DNA of 64,000 nucleotides from Paenalcaligenes niemegkensis (GTDB taxonomy: Bacteria; Pseudomonadota; Gammaproteobacteria; Burkholderiales; Burkholderiaceae_B). A program made the translations under genes and the position numbers. The stretch spans positions 2,046,001 to 2,110,000 of the forward strand of contig NZ_JAKGCT010000004.1 in assembly GCF_022230885.1 (NCBI RefSeq), read 5' to 3'. Shown here one piece after another: positions 26,517 to 37,439 of the stretch. The notes beneath the pieces were generated by a model. The model searched no databases, was not told the DNA's origin, and worked only from the letters and a program-made list of their open reading frames with translations. Numbering within the stretch: the first letter of the stretch is position 1; each line of letters starts with the position of its first letter.

Positions 26517-28174
26517 TTAAACGTCAATACCGTATACGCCGCGGGCGGCATCTAGAGAGATGTAGCCATTACGAACATCATTCATCACTTTTGCACGATC
26601 CCGCTCTTCAACATCACCATAGCCACCACCACCAGGCAATGTCAGCCTCACCCTCTGACCTTCCGGCACCTGGACTCGTGAGCCTTTGCCTTGAAGAACC
26701 GTTCCATCACTTAACTGCACACTACCTTCTGAACCTTTCCCCCTTGCTCGCGGCCAAGTGCGGGATTTAAGATTCGATCAAACATGGCATTAAACGCCAT
26801 GGTGTAACCTTCTGCTGCAGAGATCTCTACCACTTGCCCCAGGCCCCCACGACATTTCCCAGCTCCGCCCGAGTCCGGCCGCAACTCTTTGCGCCATACC
26901 ACAATTGGTCCGACCTGCTCAGTTGCCTCCACTGGCATAGTATGAATGCCACTTGGAAACGCGGTCGCATTTAAGCCGTCATACTCTGGCCTGGCACCGC
27001 CTCCGCCACTATTGAACATAAGAATCTGACTTGAGTCTTTCTTGCCCTGTCCATTGTGTTTAGCGTCCACACCAATTTGAATATTCCAGGTTGTACCAGC
27101 GCCTTCTGCCGGAATACGATTTGGCAAAAACTGATGTAAAGCGCCTAGCACCACATCGGGAATGAAGTGCCCCAATACGTGGCGCACGGCCACAGGACTA
27201 GGGTGCTGAGCGTTTAAAATGCAACCTTCCGGCGCCACAGCGTCAAACGGTGCCAAGGACGCCGCATTGTTAGGAATCTCAGGGGCAATCGCACATTTCA
27301 AGCCATAGCAAGAATATGCTTTGGTATAAATCAACGGCACATTAATGCCATACTCACTTACGCCTGACGTGCCTTCGTAGTCGGCTACGACGCGATCCTC
27401 CCCTATAGTTAACTTTACGCGCATCGTAATTTGCTTCTCGTAGCCATCTACACGCATCTCATTACTAAAGCTGCCTTTAGGAAGTTCAGCGATTTTCGCC
27501 AATGTAGCAATACGGCTATTCTCTAAGATGTACTCGCCAAGCTCGTCCAAGTTCTCTAGCTTAAACTCGCTCATCATTTCTTGAAGACGGCGATCCCCAA
27601 TTTCATTGCATGCTGCCAAGGCATAAATATCGCCTACGACCTGATCTGCCTCACGTACGTTGTTACGAACGATATTAATCAGATCGCGATTGACCTCTCC
27701 CTTAATGGCAAAACGCATAATGGGTATAAATAGACCCTCTTCGTACACCTCGCGACCATCGGGTCCAAAGCCTCTACCGCCGATATCCACCACATGGGCC
27801 GTGCACGCAAAAAAACCTATCAGTTTTTGCTTACGAAACACAGGAGATACCACGGTAATATCATGCAAATGTCCCGTTCCTTTCCACGGGTCATTCGTAA
27901 TATAGACGTCTCCCTCGGCCATAGACTCTACACCCAAGGCGCGCATAAAGTGCCCTACCGCTTCCGCCATCGCATTTACATGACCGGGAGTCCCCGTAAC
28001 GGCCTGTGCCAACATGCGCCCTTGTTCATCAAAAACACCAGCAGACAGATCGCCCGCTTCGCGAACGCTGGTGCTAAATGCTGTGCGTATTAAAGTTAGG
28101 GCTTGCTCTTCAACCACCGAAATAAGGCGGTTCCACATAACTTGACTATGAATATGATTCGATTTGACTGACAT
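26517..28174 (-). CDS. hyuB: Hydantoinase/oxoprolinase subunit B, HyuB (frameshifted)
   Basis: The B subunit of the HyuA-HyuB ATP-dependent amidohydrolase family (N-methylhydantoinase, 5-oxoprolinase, related to acetone carboxylase). Landmarks are STSVREAGDLSAGVFDEQGR, AEGDVYITNDPWKGTGHLHD and the C-terminal RLTLPGGGGYGD. The main frame ends early at a stop near 26711 and the tail continues in another frame from 26720 to 26517. Adding one base to the CC at 26734-26735 rejoins them. The start 28174 (MSVKSNH) has an AAGGTGG site. It directly follows hyuA. Confidence 0.87.
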
Positions 28175-28184
28175 CGTGACCACC

Positions 28185-30278
28185 TTATTTAGCTTGCTTA
28201 TCAATTTCAACAAAGAGGCAAAGATCTGTCTGTACTGTCGCAATAAACGTAGAGGGAATCATCGTGGCGGTTTCCCGCTCAACAATAATGGCAGGCCCTG
28301 TTACCTGATCCCCTACGTTAAGGCGATCACGGTTATAAATTCCAGACTCGACAAACTTTTCTAATTTGGACTCAAATACCAAACGGCTTCCTTCGGAAAC
28401 AGCTAGCTGAGTTTGCTCAACCTTTTTGATTTTCTTCACTTCAGCAGGAGAGCTGGATGCACGTACGGACCAGCTTACAATCTCCACATCCAGGCCATCA
28501 ATGGCTCGACCAAAGAAGCGCACATACGCTTTCTCAAACTCATTTTTAAGGAATGCACTATCTTCTTGGGCAAAGTCCCTTACAGGCACCTGGACTGGGA
28601 TTTCCCAACCTTGCCCTGCATAGCGCATATAGGCCACTCGCTCTAAGACAGGGTCCACGTTCTTCAACCCTTGTCGCGCAAAACTAGTAGCTTCTTGCTC
28701 CATGGAAGCGAGCAACTGGTTCACTTTATCAGCAGCGAAGACAGTCAGTTTCATAAATCCGCTACGCGCAGACTCGAAACCAAATGGTGCTCGTAAAAAT
28801 CCTAGTGCCGATCCGACCCCTGCGCCATAAGGTACAAGGAAGGCATCAATAGCCATTTTTTCGCATAAACGCGCGGCATGCACCGGCCCTGCCCCGCCAA
28901 ATGTGATCATGGTAAAGCCGCCAAGATCATAGCCACTCTCTACGGCGTGCACGCGTCCGGCGTTCGCCATATTTTCATCAACCACTTCAACAATCCCGTA
29001 AGCAGCAGAAGTCTCTGACAAGCCTAACGGGTCAGCAATGTCTTTCTTGATCGCGCGCTTAGCCAGCTCGGCGTCAAGCTTCATTTGCCCACCTGCAAAG
29101 TAATCGGGATCTAGCTTGCCTAACACAACGTTGGCATCGGTTACTGTGGGGCTTTCACCGCCACGTTGATAACATGCTGGTCCCGGTTCTGAACCCGCAC
29201 TGCGCGGACCAACACGAATTTGATTCATGCCATCCACACTCGCAATGGAGCCACCACCCGCTCCTATCTCAACCATTTCAACTACAGGTATGGAAATAGG
29301 CATGCCACTGCCTTTCTTGAAACGATAAGTTCTGGCAACTTCAAAAATCTTCGCAGTCTTAGGTGCGTAGTTTTCTATTAGACAAACCTTGGCCGTCGTA
29401 CCACCCATATCAAACGACAAGACCGACTCTAAACCATAACGCTCAGCAATATAGGCGGCGAAAATAGCACCACCAGCAGGCCCAGACTCTACAAGCCGCA
29501 CTGGAAACTCAGCAGCTGTTTCTACGGAAATGATGCCTCCACCCGAATGCATCATAAACACATCGCATACAGCGCCTTGGCCTTTTAGCTCTTGAACCAG
29601 GCGGGAAAGGTAGGACTTGATCAACGGTTTGACATAAGCATTCGCACATACGGTGTTAAAACGCTCGTACTCCCGAATTTGCGGAGACACCTCTGAAGAA
29701 ATCGAGACACTTAACTGCGGCAATCGTGCTTGGAGTGCATCCCTGACTTGCTGCTCGTGCTTGCCATTCGCATAGCTATGCAAAAAACCAATGGCAACAC
29801 TTTCATAGCCTTTTTTCTCAATCTCACTAATTAATGTTTCAATATCTTCAGGACTTGGCGCAATTAATGTCTTGCCATGCGCATCCATACGTTCTCTCAA
29901 AACATAGCGATGCTCGCGGTCAATTAAGGCAGGTGGCAGAACAATATTGAGGTCATATTGCTCGAAACGATTTTCCGTTCGCATTTCAATGACATCCCGG
30001 AATCCTTCCGTGGTAATTAACGCTGTGGGAACACCTCGGCGTTCAATCAGTGCATTTGTTGCCAAGGTAGTACCGTGAATAATCACGTCAATATCACCAA
30101 ACGTACAACCCGCCTGCTCCAGTATCTGGTTTAACCCAGCCAGAATCGCACGTTCAGGAGCACTGTAATCAGTCAGCACTTTAGTCGTAAAAAGTGCGGC
30201 ACCTACTTCCAGGGCTACATCTGTAAAGGTTCCACCAATATCGACGCCTACGCGCACCAATTTTTTGTCTAAGCTCAT
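28185..30278 (-). CDS. hyuA: Hydantoinase/oxoprolinase subunit A, HyuA
   Basis: A 697-aa ATP-binding subunit with an actin/hsp70-like fold. Phosphate loops are RVGVDIGGTFTDVAL at the N-terminus and SFDMGGTTAKVCLIE near residue 290; IHGTTLATNALIERRG and FGGAGPVHAARLCE are family signatures. With HyuB it hydrolyses a cyclic amide or carboxylates a ketone at the cost of ATP. The substrate is unknown. It lies between an SDR gene and hyuB within the TRAP/KGSADH operon, which is unexpected for a hexuronate cluster. Confidence 0.9.
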   Translation of the reverse strand: MSLDKKLVRVGVDIGGTFTDVALEVGAALFTTKVLTDYSAPERAILAGLNQILEQAGCTFGDIDVIIHGTTLATNALIERRGVPTALITTEGFRDVIEMRTENRFEQYDLNIVLPPALIDREHRYVLRERMDAHGKTLIAPSPEDIETLISEIEKKGYESVAIGFLHSYANGKHEQQVRDALQARLPQLSVSISSEVSPQIREYERFNTVCANAYVKPLIKSYLSRLVQELKGQGAVCDVFMMHSGGGIISVETAAEFPVRLVESGPAGGAIFAAYIAERYGLESVLSFDMGGTTAKVCLIENYAPKTAKIFEVARTYRFKKGSGMPISIPVVEMVEIGAGGGSIASVDGMNQIRVGPRSAGSEPGPACYQRGGESPTVTDANVVLGKLDPDYFAGGQMKLDAELAKRAIKKDIADPLGLSETSAAYGIVEVVDENMANAGRVHAVESGYDLGGFTMITFGGAGPVHAARLCEKMAIDAFLVPYGAGVGSALGFLRAPFGFESARSGFMKLTVFAADKVNQLLASMEQEATSFARQGLKNVDPVLERVAYMRYAGQGWEIPVQVPVRDFAQEDSAFLKNEFEKAYVRFFGRAIDGLDVEIVSWSVRASSSPAEVKKIKKVEQTQLAVSEGSRLVFESKLEKFVESGIYNRDRLNVGDQVTGPAIIVERETATMIPSTFIATVQTDLCLFVEIDKQAK

Positions 30279-30310
30279 CTATGGTCTCCACCATGTCAAA
30301 AATGTATTCT

Positions 30311-31111
30311 TTATAAGCGCGGGATAGTCAAACCACCGTCCGCCTGGATTACGGTCCCTGTAGCGAACGCAAATTTTCCACTCGCCAGGCTGATAGCGAT
30401 ATCCGCCATGTCTTCACCCTCTCCCCATCGCCCGATAGGAACAAGACCTTCGGCTATTAACTTGTCATAGCGAGCCTCTACTGGCTTCGTCATACCGCTA
30501 TGCGTAATCCCCGGGCGCAAATCAAAAACAGGGATATTGGCATCAGCTAAACGTAAAGCCAATAACTTGGTTAACATCCCTAAGGCCGATTTTGACAGGC
30601 AATACTCCGCCCGCTCCGTAGAAGCCACGTCGACGCTAATCGATGACACATTAATAATCGAGCGCGGATGGCTTATCTGCTTTTGTTGCAACATCTGTGT
30701 CATTACTTTTTGGGTAAGGAAAAAAGTGCCCCGCACATTAATATCCATTACAGCGTCAAAGGCTTCTGGCGTTAGTTCCAGCATGTCAGCCCTGCGGGGA
30801 GCTCCTACGCCCGCATTGTTAATTAAGCAGTGGATATCCCCTAATTCTTCTTCGATTTGATGCACCCATCGCTCGTGAGCCTGAACATCAGCCAGATCAC
30901 CGTGAATTTCACAAACCTTTCCAGCACCCGCCGCTAATAGCTCAGCCTTTAAATTACCTAACACTTCGGGGGCCACCCGATCCATCACAGCCAGGTTTGC
31001 ACCTAACTGCGAAAAAGCCAGCGCCACCGCTTTTCCGATGGTTCCCGCTGCCCCGGTAATAAATACTGTTTGCCCTAAATGCGGATTAAGCGGTTGATGG
31101 GTAATACTCAT
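30311..31111 (-). CDS. Short-chain dehydrogenase/reductase
   Basis: A 266-aa classical SDR. The NAD(P) motif is TGAAGTIG (GxxxGxG type), NNAG is present (LINNAGVG) and the catalytic Ser and Tyr-x3-Lys are in INVSSISVDVAS and EYCLSKSA. The Asp after strand 2 (AVMDRV) favours NAD. The start 31111 (MSITHQ) is preferred to 31126. Positioned between the TRAP permease and hyuA, it may oxidise a sugar acid or alcohol of the pathway. Confidence 0.85.
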   Translation of the reverse strand: MSITHQPLNPHLGQTVFITGAAGTIGKAVALAFSQLGANLAVMDRVAPEVLGNLKAELLAAGAGKVCEIHGDLADVQAHERWVHQIEEELGDIHCLINNAGVGAPRRADMLELTPEAFDAVMDINVRGTFFLTQKVMTQMLQQKQISHPRSIINVSSISVDVASTERAEYCLSKSALGMLTKLLALRLADANIPVFDLRPGITHSGMTKPVEARYDKLIAEGLVPIGRWGEGEDMADIAISLASGKFAFATGTVIQADGGLTIPRL

Positions 31112-31129
31112 GTCAAAAACTCTCAATAT

Positions 31130-32409
31130 TTAATGGAATAGAGCTGGGAGCCAAAGTGAAAACCACGGAATATACGCCACGATCAATAACACCATTAAGC
31201 TCGCCAGATAATATGGCCAGATAGTTTTTAAAACCTCTCCTACCCCTACCTTCCCAATGGCACAGCCCACAAACAACAAGGTTCCAACAGGTGGGGTATA
31301 CAAACCAATGCCTGCGGCAAGAATCATTACGATCCCGAAATGAACTGGATCAATGCCAAAATTTATCGCTACAGGTAAAAATATTGGAGTACAAATAATG
31401 ACCATAGGAGACAAGTCCATAAAAGTCCCCAACAAGAGCAAAGCAATTAAAATCAGTGCCATCACTACATACGGGCTTTCAGAAACAAGACTCATACCCC
31501 CAATTACCATATTAGGAATTTGTAAAAAAGCCATAAACCAACCAAAAGCCGCAGCTGCTGCAATAATGAATAACACCATTGCTGTTGTTCGGGCAGCAGC
31601 GCTAACGGCCTCAATCAGTATGCGAAATGAAGAACCTTTATAAATTACGAGCATTACGCAAAAAACATACAAAACCGCAATGCAAGAACTCTCAGTCGGC
31701 GTAAAAATACCAAACCTTACGCCACCAAAAATCACGAAAATCAAGACGATTGCAGGAATCGCTGCAATTAATGCCTGGAAGATAAACCAAAAACCAGCAA
31801 AAGGTTCTGCCGGGTACCCTTTTTTATGGCTTGTATATAAGCAGTAACTAATAAGGCGAGAGCCAGTAACAAGCCTGGAATAATACCAGCGGTAAACAGA
31901 TCAGCAATAGATATGCCGCCACCACCAGCGATCGCATACAAAATTAAATTGGGAGAAGGTGGAATCATTAGTGCAATAACAGCACTACTAATAGTGACGT
32001 TCACCGCATAGCTTCGTGCATACCCTCTTTTCACCATCTGAGGGACCATAATTCCGCCAATTGCCGAAGCGTCTGCAATAGGTGATCCTGAGATGCCACT
32101 CAGGAATACGGACGACATGATATTGACCTGCCCTAATCCTCCTCGCATATGCCCTACCAAACTACTTGCGAAGTTAATCATTTTGTCCGCTACACCACCG
32201 CGCATCATTAGCTCACCGGCAAAGATAAAGAGCGGTATAGCAATCATGGAGAAAGAGCTAACGCCCTCACTCATTTGCTGAAAAACGATTAATGGAGGCA
32301 AACCCATATATAAAGCTGTGCTTAGAGCCGATATTCCTAAAGCAAAGGCGACTGGAATGCCCATCACCATTAAAAGCAGAAAAACACCGAACAAAATCAA
32401 TTGTTCCAT
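31130..32409 (-). CDS. dctM: TRAP transporter large permease DctM (frameshifted)
   Basis: The 12-helix ion-coupled subunit of a TRAP importer. The N-terminal half (start 32409, AGGAG site) has GVSSFSMIAIPLFIFAGELM and SGISGSPIADASAIGGIM; the C-terminal half has TPTESSCIAVLYVF and LGTFMDLSPMVIICTPIFLP. The two halves are in different frames and meet at the T6 run 31820-31825. Adding one base there gives an uninterrupted IKKGYPAEPFAGFWFIF linker. It overlaps dctQ by 13 nt and belongs to the dctPQM-SDR-hyuAB operon. Confidence 0.88.
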
Positions 32410-32930
32410 GAAATGTTCTCCTCTTTATTTTGGAGCTCTTCAACTAACTTCTCTAAACTAAAAATAAAAATTAGTACGCCACCAACGATTAAGGGGAAAT
32501 AATGCGCACCTTGAGGAAGAAAACTTCCTGGCATGATTACATTCCACGTACCAATAACCAAGTCCATACCAAAGAATGCCATACCGAAACCGAATATCGC
32601 TACAAGCAAATGCCCAAAAGCAGAGATCCATCGCCGTAGCTTTGGTGGCATTAGAATCAACCCCACCACAAAACCCAAATGATCCCTATGTCTTACCCCA
32701 GCTCCGGCACCAACGAGTACAAACCACCCCATTAATAAAACTGATGTGCTCTCGCTCCAGCTAGGTGAGTCATTCAACACATAACGTGCAAATACCTGCC
32801 ATCCAATAATGACAGTCATCACGAGCAACGACACACGAGAAATCCATCGAGCCACCGCATTAATTATTTCCAAGCCCTGCAGCAACTTACACTTTTGCTT
32901 TATATCTGCACTGCTAGTCATCGCATTCAT
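32397..32930 (-). CDS. dctQ: TRAP transporter small permease DctQ
   Basis: A four-helix membrane protein with the DctQ pattern WQVFARYVLNDSPSWSES in the region joining helices 1 and 2. A start at 32930 (MNAMTSS) is likely; a longer in-frame form reaches 32984. It lies between dctP and dctM, and its 3' end overlaps the dctM start. Confidence 0.85.
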   Translation of the reverse strand: MNAMTSSADIKQKCKLLQGLEIINAVARWISRVSLLVMTVIIGWQVFARYVLNDSPSWSESTSVLLMGWFVLVGAGAGVRHRDHLGFVVGLILMPPKLRRWISAFGHLLVAIFGFGMAFFGMDLVIGTWNVIMPGSFLPQGAHYFPLIVGGVLIFIFSLEKLVEELQNKEENISWNN

Positions 32931-32987
32931 ACTTGTACCCTCAAGGGGCATTTGCATCCTTTTAGATGCAAATGCATCGAACACTCG

Positions 32988-34004
32988 TTACTCGACAGCT
33001 TGAATACGATCAAAGATGGCTTTTAAACGCTCATTTTTTAACGCCTTTTCTTGCACTGGAGCTACTGCTGCTATGAACGGAGCTTTATCCACCACAGTAA
33101 CGACCGCTCCTTTTTCACGCACAATCCTCTCTGATTCTTTTTCCCGCTCATCCCAAAGCTCGCGCATTTTGAACTTTGCCTCGTCGGCTGCTTGAAATAC
33201 CGCCTCTTTCTGTGAGTCACTTAACTTGTCAAAGGTTCTCTTTGATATCACCAAGGTTTCCGGCAACATTAAATGCTCAGTCAATGAATAGTACTTAGCC
33301 ACCTCAACGTGATTGGTAGACTCATACGTTGGCCAGCTTTGCTCGGTACCATCAATCACCCCGGTCTGCAAGCCTGAGTACATTTCATTGAATCCCATGG
33401 GAACGGCATTAGCTCCTAATGCGTTCACCATATCTAGAAATATATCTGAAGGCTGTACCCTGATTTTTAGGCCTTTTAAATCCTCTAAGTTATGAACCTC
33501 ACGCTTAGAGTTATAAATATTTCGCGTACCAGCATCAAAGAAAGTAAGGCCGATCAAACCGTGTGGTTCAAGCGCTTCCAGCATTTCTTTACCAATAGGC
33601 CCGTCTACCACATTGCGCATATGCTCAACAGATCGAAAGGTATATGGTAAAGATAGAACCAACGTTTCTTCTACAAGATTGTTTACCTCACCCAGCGTAA
33701 TTCGGTTCATATCAATCACACCGAAACGGGTTTGCTCAATCGTTGCCTTTTCATTACCCAACTGACCAGAGGCAAATACTTTAATATCCAGTTCACCATC
33801 TGTGAGCTCTTTTAGGCGATCGCTCATGAATTCAACGGCCATTACTGTTGGATAGGTATTAGGGTGTACATCTGCTGATCGCAAAGTTTTAGCGTTTACG
33901 GCAAAACTTCCTGCCACTAAAAAATTGCTCAATAGAAAAACTGCTGTCCATTTTTTAGTTATTCCAGCAGCTACGGCCTGAGGTTTTTTCTGTTTAATTT
34001 TCAT
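32988..34004 (-). CDS. dctP: TRAP transporter solute-binding protein DctP
   Basis: A 338-aa periplasmic receptor with a signal peptide ending at SFAVNA. The DctP family features are visible: AVEFMSDRLKELTDGELDIKVF near the N-terminus, and the carboxylate-clamp Arg in LKGLKIRVQPSDIFLDM. GVIDGTEQSWPTYES follows. It probably binds a hexuronate or aldarate because the neighbouring enzymes oxidise them; the ligand itself is not shown by the sequence. Confidence 0.9.
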   Translation of the reverse strand: MKIKQKKPQAVAAGITKKWTAVFLLSNFLVAGSFAVNAKTLRSADVHPNTYPTVMAVEFMSDRLKELTDGELDIKVFASGQLGNEKATIEQTRFGVIDMNRITLGEVNNLVEETLVLSLPYTFRSVEHMRNVVDGPIGKEMLEALEPHGLIGLTFFDAGTRNIYNSKREVHNLEDLKGLKIRVQPSDIFLDMVNALGANAVPMGFNEMYSGLQTGVIDGTEQSWPTYESTNHVEVAKYYSLTEHLMLPETLVISKRTFDKLSDSQKEAVFQAADEAKFKMRELWDEREKESERIVREKGAVVTVVDKAPFIAAVAPVQEKALKNERLKAIFDRIQAVE

Positions 34005-34060
34005 CGCTGTCTCCTTAACCTTGATTTTTATTTGCCTGGTTTTTTACTATAAATATAGTC

Positions 34061-35489
34061 TTAAGCTACATAAGCTGTTTTCACAACGGTATAGAATTCT
34101 CTTGCATAATTTGCTTGTTCGCGGGGGCCATATGACGATCCCTTGCGCCCCCCAAAAGGCACGTGATAATCAACACCTGCAGTCGGCAGATTAACCATCA
34201 CCATGCCTACCTGAGAATGTTGCTTAAAATGCTGCGCATACTTTAAAGACTGGGTAGCAATACCAGCGGCTAACCCAAAGGGTGTGTCATTTGCCATTGC
34301 CAGGGCTTCGTCATAGTCTTGCACTTTAAGCAAGCTGGCTATGGGACCGAAAATCTCTTCTTTGCAAATACGCATTTCTGGCTCGCACTCTACAAATAAT
34401 CCAGGACGCTGATAAAAGCCTTTCGTACCCAACTCCAAAGCTTCACCTCCATGAAGCGTCGCTCCTTCCTGCACTCCTATTCGCGCATACTCTAAGTTAC
34501 TTAATAGCTGAGCTTCTGATACGACCGGGCCAATCTGCGTAGTTGAATCCAATGCATCCCCTACACGCAGTGCGAGCATTTTTTTAATAGTTTTTCTTTA
34601 AATTCATCATATATACCCTCTGTCACGATCAAACGGCTCGACGCCGTGCAGCGCTGCCCAGTTGAAAAATAGGCGCTTTGCAGACTGAGCTCTACCGCTT
34701 GCTCTAAATCAGCATCATCTAGCACCACTTGCGGATTTTTACCCCCATCTCCAGCTGCACTTTTGCTTGTCGACTTACGCAGCGCACTGCAATTTCACGC
34801 CCCACCCCAACAGAGCCAGTAAAGCTAACCGCATCAACCTCTGCTGATTCGACAATAGCGCTGCCTACTTCGCGCCCTTTCCCCATAACAAGATTAAAGA
34901 CACCAGCGGGTAAACCAGCTTCCGCAATAATCTTGGCCAATTCCCATGCACATCCGGGTGTAAGATCTGCCGGTTTGAATACAACGCAATTACCATATGC
35001 CAAAGCAGGAGCGATTTTCCAGGCAGGTATAGCAATAGGAAAATTCCAAGGTGTAATCAGACCAATTACACCGACCGGCTCTCGCACCACCTCTACGTTC
35101 ACGCCGGGCCGCACAGATGGAAGGATAGAACCCGTTAAGCGTAAACACTCGCCTGCAAAATATTTAAAAATATTTCCTGCTCGTGTTACTTCACCGACGG
35201 CCTCGACCAACACTTTCCCTTCTTCCTGGGCAAGCAATCGACCCAGTTCACCACTACGTCCTAATATCTCACTGCCTATTTTGTCCAGCGCATCAGCCCT
35301 TTTCTGAATCGAGCTAACCGCCCAACCTGGAAAAGCCTTTCTTGCTGCTTGAGTCGCATCTTGAACCTGTCCTGCAGTAGCTTGTGCATACTCCCCGATT
35401 ACAACTGATACATCAGAAGGGCTAGTGTTTTGCTTATATTCTGTACCGGTAATCCACTCACCGTTGATGTAGTTATCAAAACGCTTCAT
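34061..35489 (-). CDS. 2-Oxoglutarate-semialdehyde (2,5-dioxovalerate) dehydrogenase, ALDH family (two apparent frameshifts)
   Basis: The last step of the oxidative hexuronate pathway, semialdehyde to 2-oxoglutarate. The N-terminal part has PWNFPIAIPAWKIAPAL and the C-terminal part ends FGGRKGSSYGPREQ and AREFYTVVKTAY, the tail typical of this ALDH group. The middle, with the nucleophile in STGQRCTASSR, lies in a third frame. Joining needs one base at the C5 run 34742-34746 and one at the T7 run 34579-34585. It heads the minus-strand operon and is divergent from the uronate dehydrogenase gene. NAD or NADP preference is not determinable. Confidence 0.87.
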
Positions 35490-35658
35490 TATCTTCCTTT
35501 ACACATGACGGGAGGCTGCTGGCCAACAAGATGCAGTTAACTTAGATGTCATCATACAACTTGATAAGTAAAAGCAAACCTAGGGTTAACACCATAATAA
35601 GAGCACTAACAACGGTGTAGACTCAAATAAACACCATTTTCCACCGTTTTAGTAGTAA

Positions 35659-36544
35659 ATGGATGACAAAAACAAATACAGTCATACGACAACTAACGAC
35701 ATGGCAAACCTACACACTATTCAGAAGACTTCGCCTATTCACACCTTATTGCTCACTGGTGCTGCAGGAAGTCTAGGAAAAGCATTACGACCGCGCTTAG
35801 CCAATATTTGCACTCGGTTACGGCTCAGCGATGTCACTCCTATCCATAACTTAACAAATGATGAAGAGTTTATTGCCTGCGATTTAAGTCAAACAGCAGC
35901 TGTTCTGCACTTATGCGAAGGGGTAGACGCTATTCTGCATTTCGGTGGCATCTCACTTGAAGGTCCCTTTGAGCCCATTCTGCAGGCAAATATATTGGGA
36001 TCCTACAATGTGTACGAGGCCGCCCGCCAACATGGCATTACACGTATTATTTTTGCCAGCTCAAATCACGTAACGGGCTTCTACCCTCAAGATGAAACCG
36101 TGAGTATTCACTCTCAACGACGGCCTGATGGTTTTTATGGAATATCTAAAGCCTTTACTGAGGATTTAGCCAATTATTATTATGATCGCTGGGGAATTGA
36201 AAGCTTATGCATTCGTATTGGTTCGAGTTTTCCTCAACCTAAAGATCATCGTATGCTGTCTACTTGGTTAAGCTATGACGACTTAACACAACTAATACAT
36301 GCAGGCCTAACAACACCCAATATCGGCTGTCAGCTTATCTATGGCGTTTCGGCCAATACACCTCGCTGGTGGTCCACGGAAGGGACCGAAAAAATTCCTT
36401 TTCACCCCCTGAGTAGTACTGACTCTTTCAAAGCTGAAATAGCAACTCAGCCATTGCCTCCCCCGGGCACCCCCAACGGCGATACCAAGGAGGTGGTTTT
36501 ACTGCCTTAGGCCCCTATGACTCACCCAAACCAGGTGCCATTAA
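35659..36544 (+). CDS. udh: Uronate dehydrogenase (frameshifted at its 3' end)
   Basis: An extended SDR that oxidises D-galacturonate/D-glucuronate to the aldarolactone. The Rossmann motif TGAAGSLG, the Udh hallmark FASSNHVTGFY, and the catalytic YGISK are visible. The uninterrupted frame ends at 36510 with an atypical tail, while the expected Udh ending YQGGGFTALGPYD is in another frame from about 36483. One missing T in GATACC (36481-36486) restores it. With a further C at 36538-36539 the gene stops at TAA 36542-36544, overlapping the next start. The start could also be ATG 35701; neither has a strong ribosome-binding site. Confidence 0.85.
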
Positions 36545-37439
36545 CGCCGAAGTTGCAGTCACTAGCCCAACTCAGCTTGGAGAAAGCCCAATATGGGTCA
36601 ATCGTGATGGATGTGTATATTGGGTGGACATTAGTGCAAATAGAATCCATGCATATAACCCTGCCACTCATACACATACGTCATGGGAAACGACGGAGCC
36701 CATTGTCGCTCTTTTTCCTGACTATAAACGGCAATGGCTTGTTTGTGGCAAAAAGGGTATCTATCGAACCCAACTAACTTGGGGTGCCACACAGGCTCAA
36801 CTGCTATTATTGGCTCCCTTCGACACCCCCATCTCGTCGATGCGTTTAAATGACGCAGCCATGGATGCCAAAGGGCGTATTTGGGTGACGTCTGTGGAAG
36901 AGAACTTACTTCTCAGCCCTGACAATCCGGCAAACGGCTCTTTATTATGTTGGGATCCACTCGCCCCGTCCCAGTTGCACACTCATGTTCGCGGTTTAAA
37001 AGTAGGCAACGGACTTGCTTTCAATCTTGATCAAACAAAGCTCTATCTTTCCGACTCTCACCCAAGTTGTAAAACCATTCATACCTACGACTTTGCGTTG
37101 GAAGCAGGGATCCTTACCGGACGCACCTTATTTGCCACCCTAAAAGAAGGTCAAGGCCGTCCTGATGGTGCCGCAATCGACGAGTTAGACGGCTACTGGA
37201 TATGTGGCATAGATGCCGGAGTAATACATCGGTTTACTCCAAATGGCGTATTAGAACGTTCTGTATATGTACCGACTCCCACACCTACCAAACTCTGTTT
37301 CGGCAATTATGACTTAGGCACGCTATATGTCACTCATCTTCAAAAAGAAGGTGAAAAAGCGAGCTCTGTCGCGCTATTCAAACTTGATCCCGGTGTCAAA
37401 GGCACTTTTCCAATGCCTCATTCAACAGGGCCGCTATGA
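36517..37439 (+). CDS. SMP-30/gluconolactonase family aldarolactonase (frameshifted near its 5' end)
   Basis: A six-bladed beta-propeller lactonase that would open the lactone made by Udh. Metal-site residues of the family appear in LGESPIW (Glu), SMRLNDAAMDAKGRIW (Asn), VGNGLAFNLD (Asn) and LYLSDSHP (Asp). The start ATG 36517 joins the main frame after adding one C at 36538-36539. The 3' end overlaps the EamA start in ATGA (37436-37439). This places it in a tight udh-lactonase-transporter operon. Confidence 0.85.

Noticed and set aside
26517-26720. Separate small gene after hyuB
   Set aside because: Its protein is the normal HyuB C-terminus (PGGGGYGD) in another frame.
34729-35307. 192-codon plus-strand ORF
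   Set aside because: It is antisense to the semialdehyde dehydrogenase gene, whose motifs are clear.
36483-37439. Natural Udh-lactonase fusion protein
   Set aside because: Two single-base additions give normal ends for both families and a coupled start-stop overlap, as seen at the next junction in the operon.
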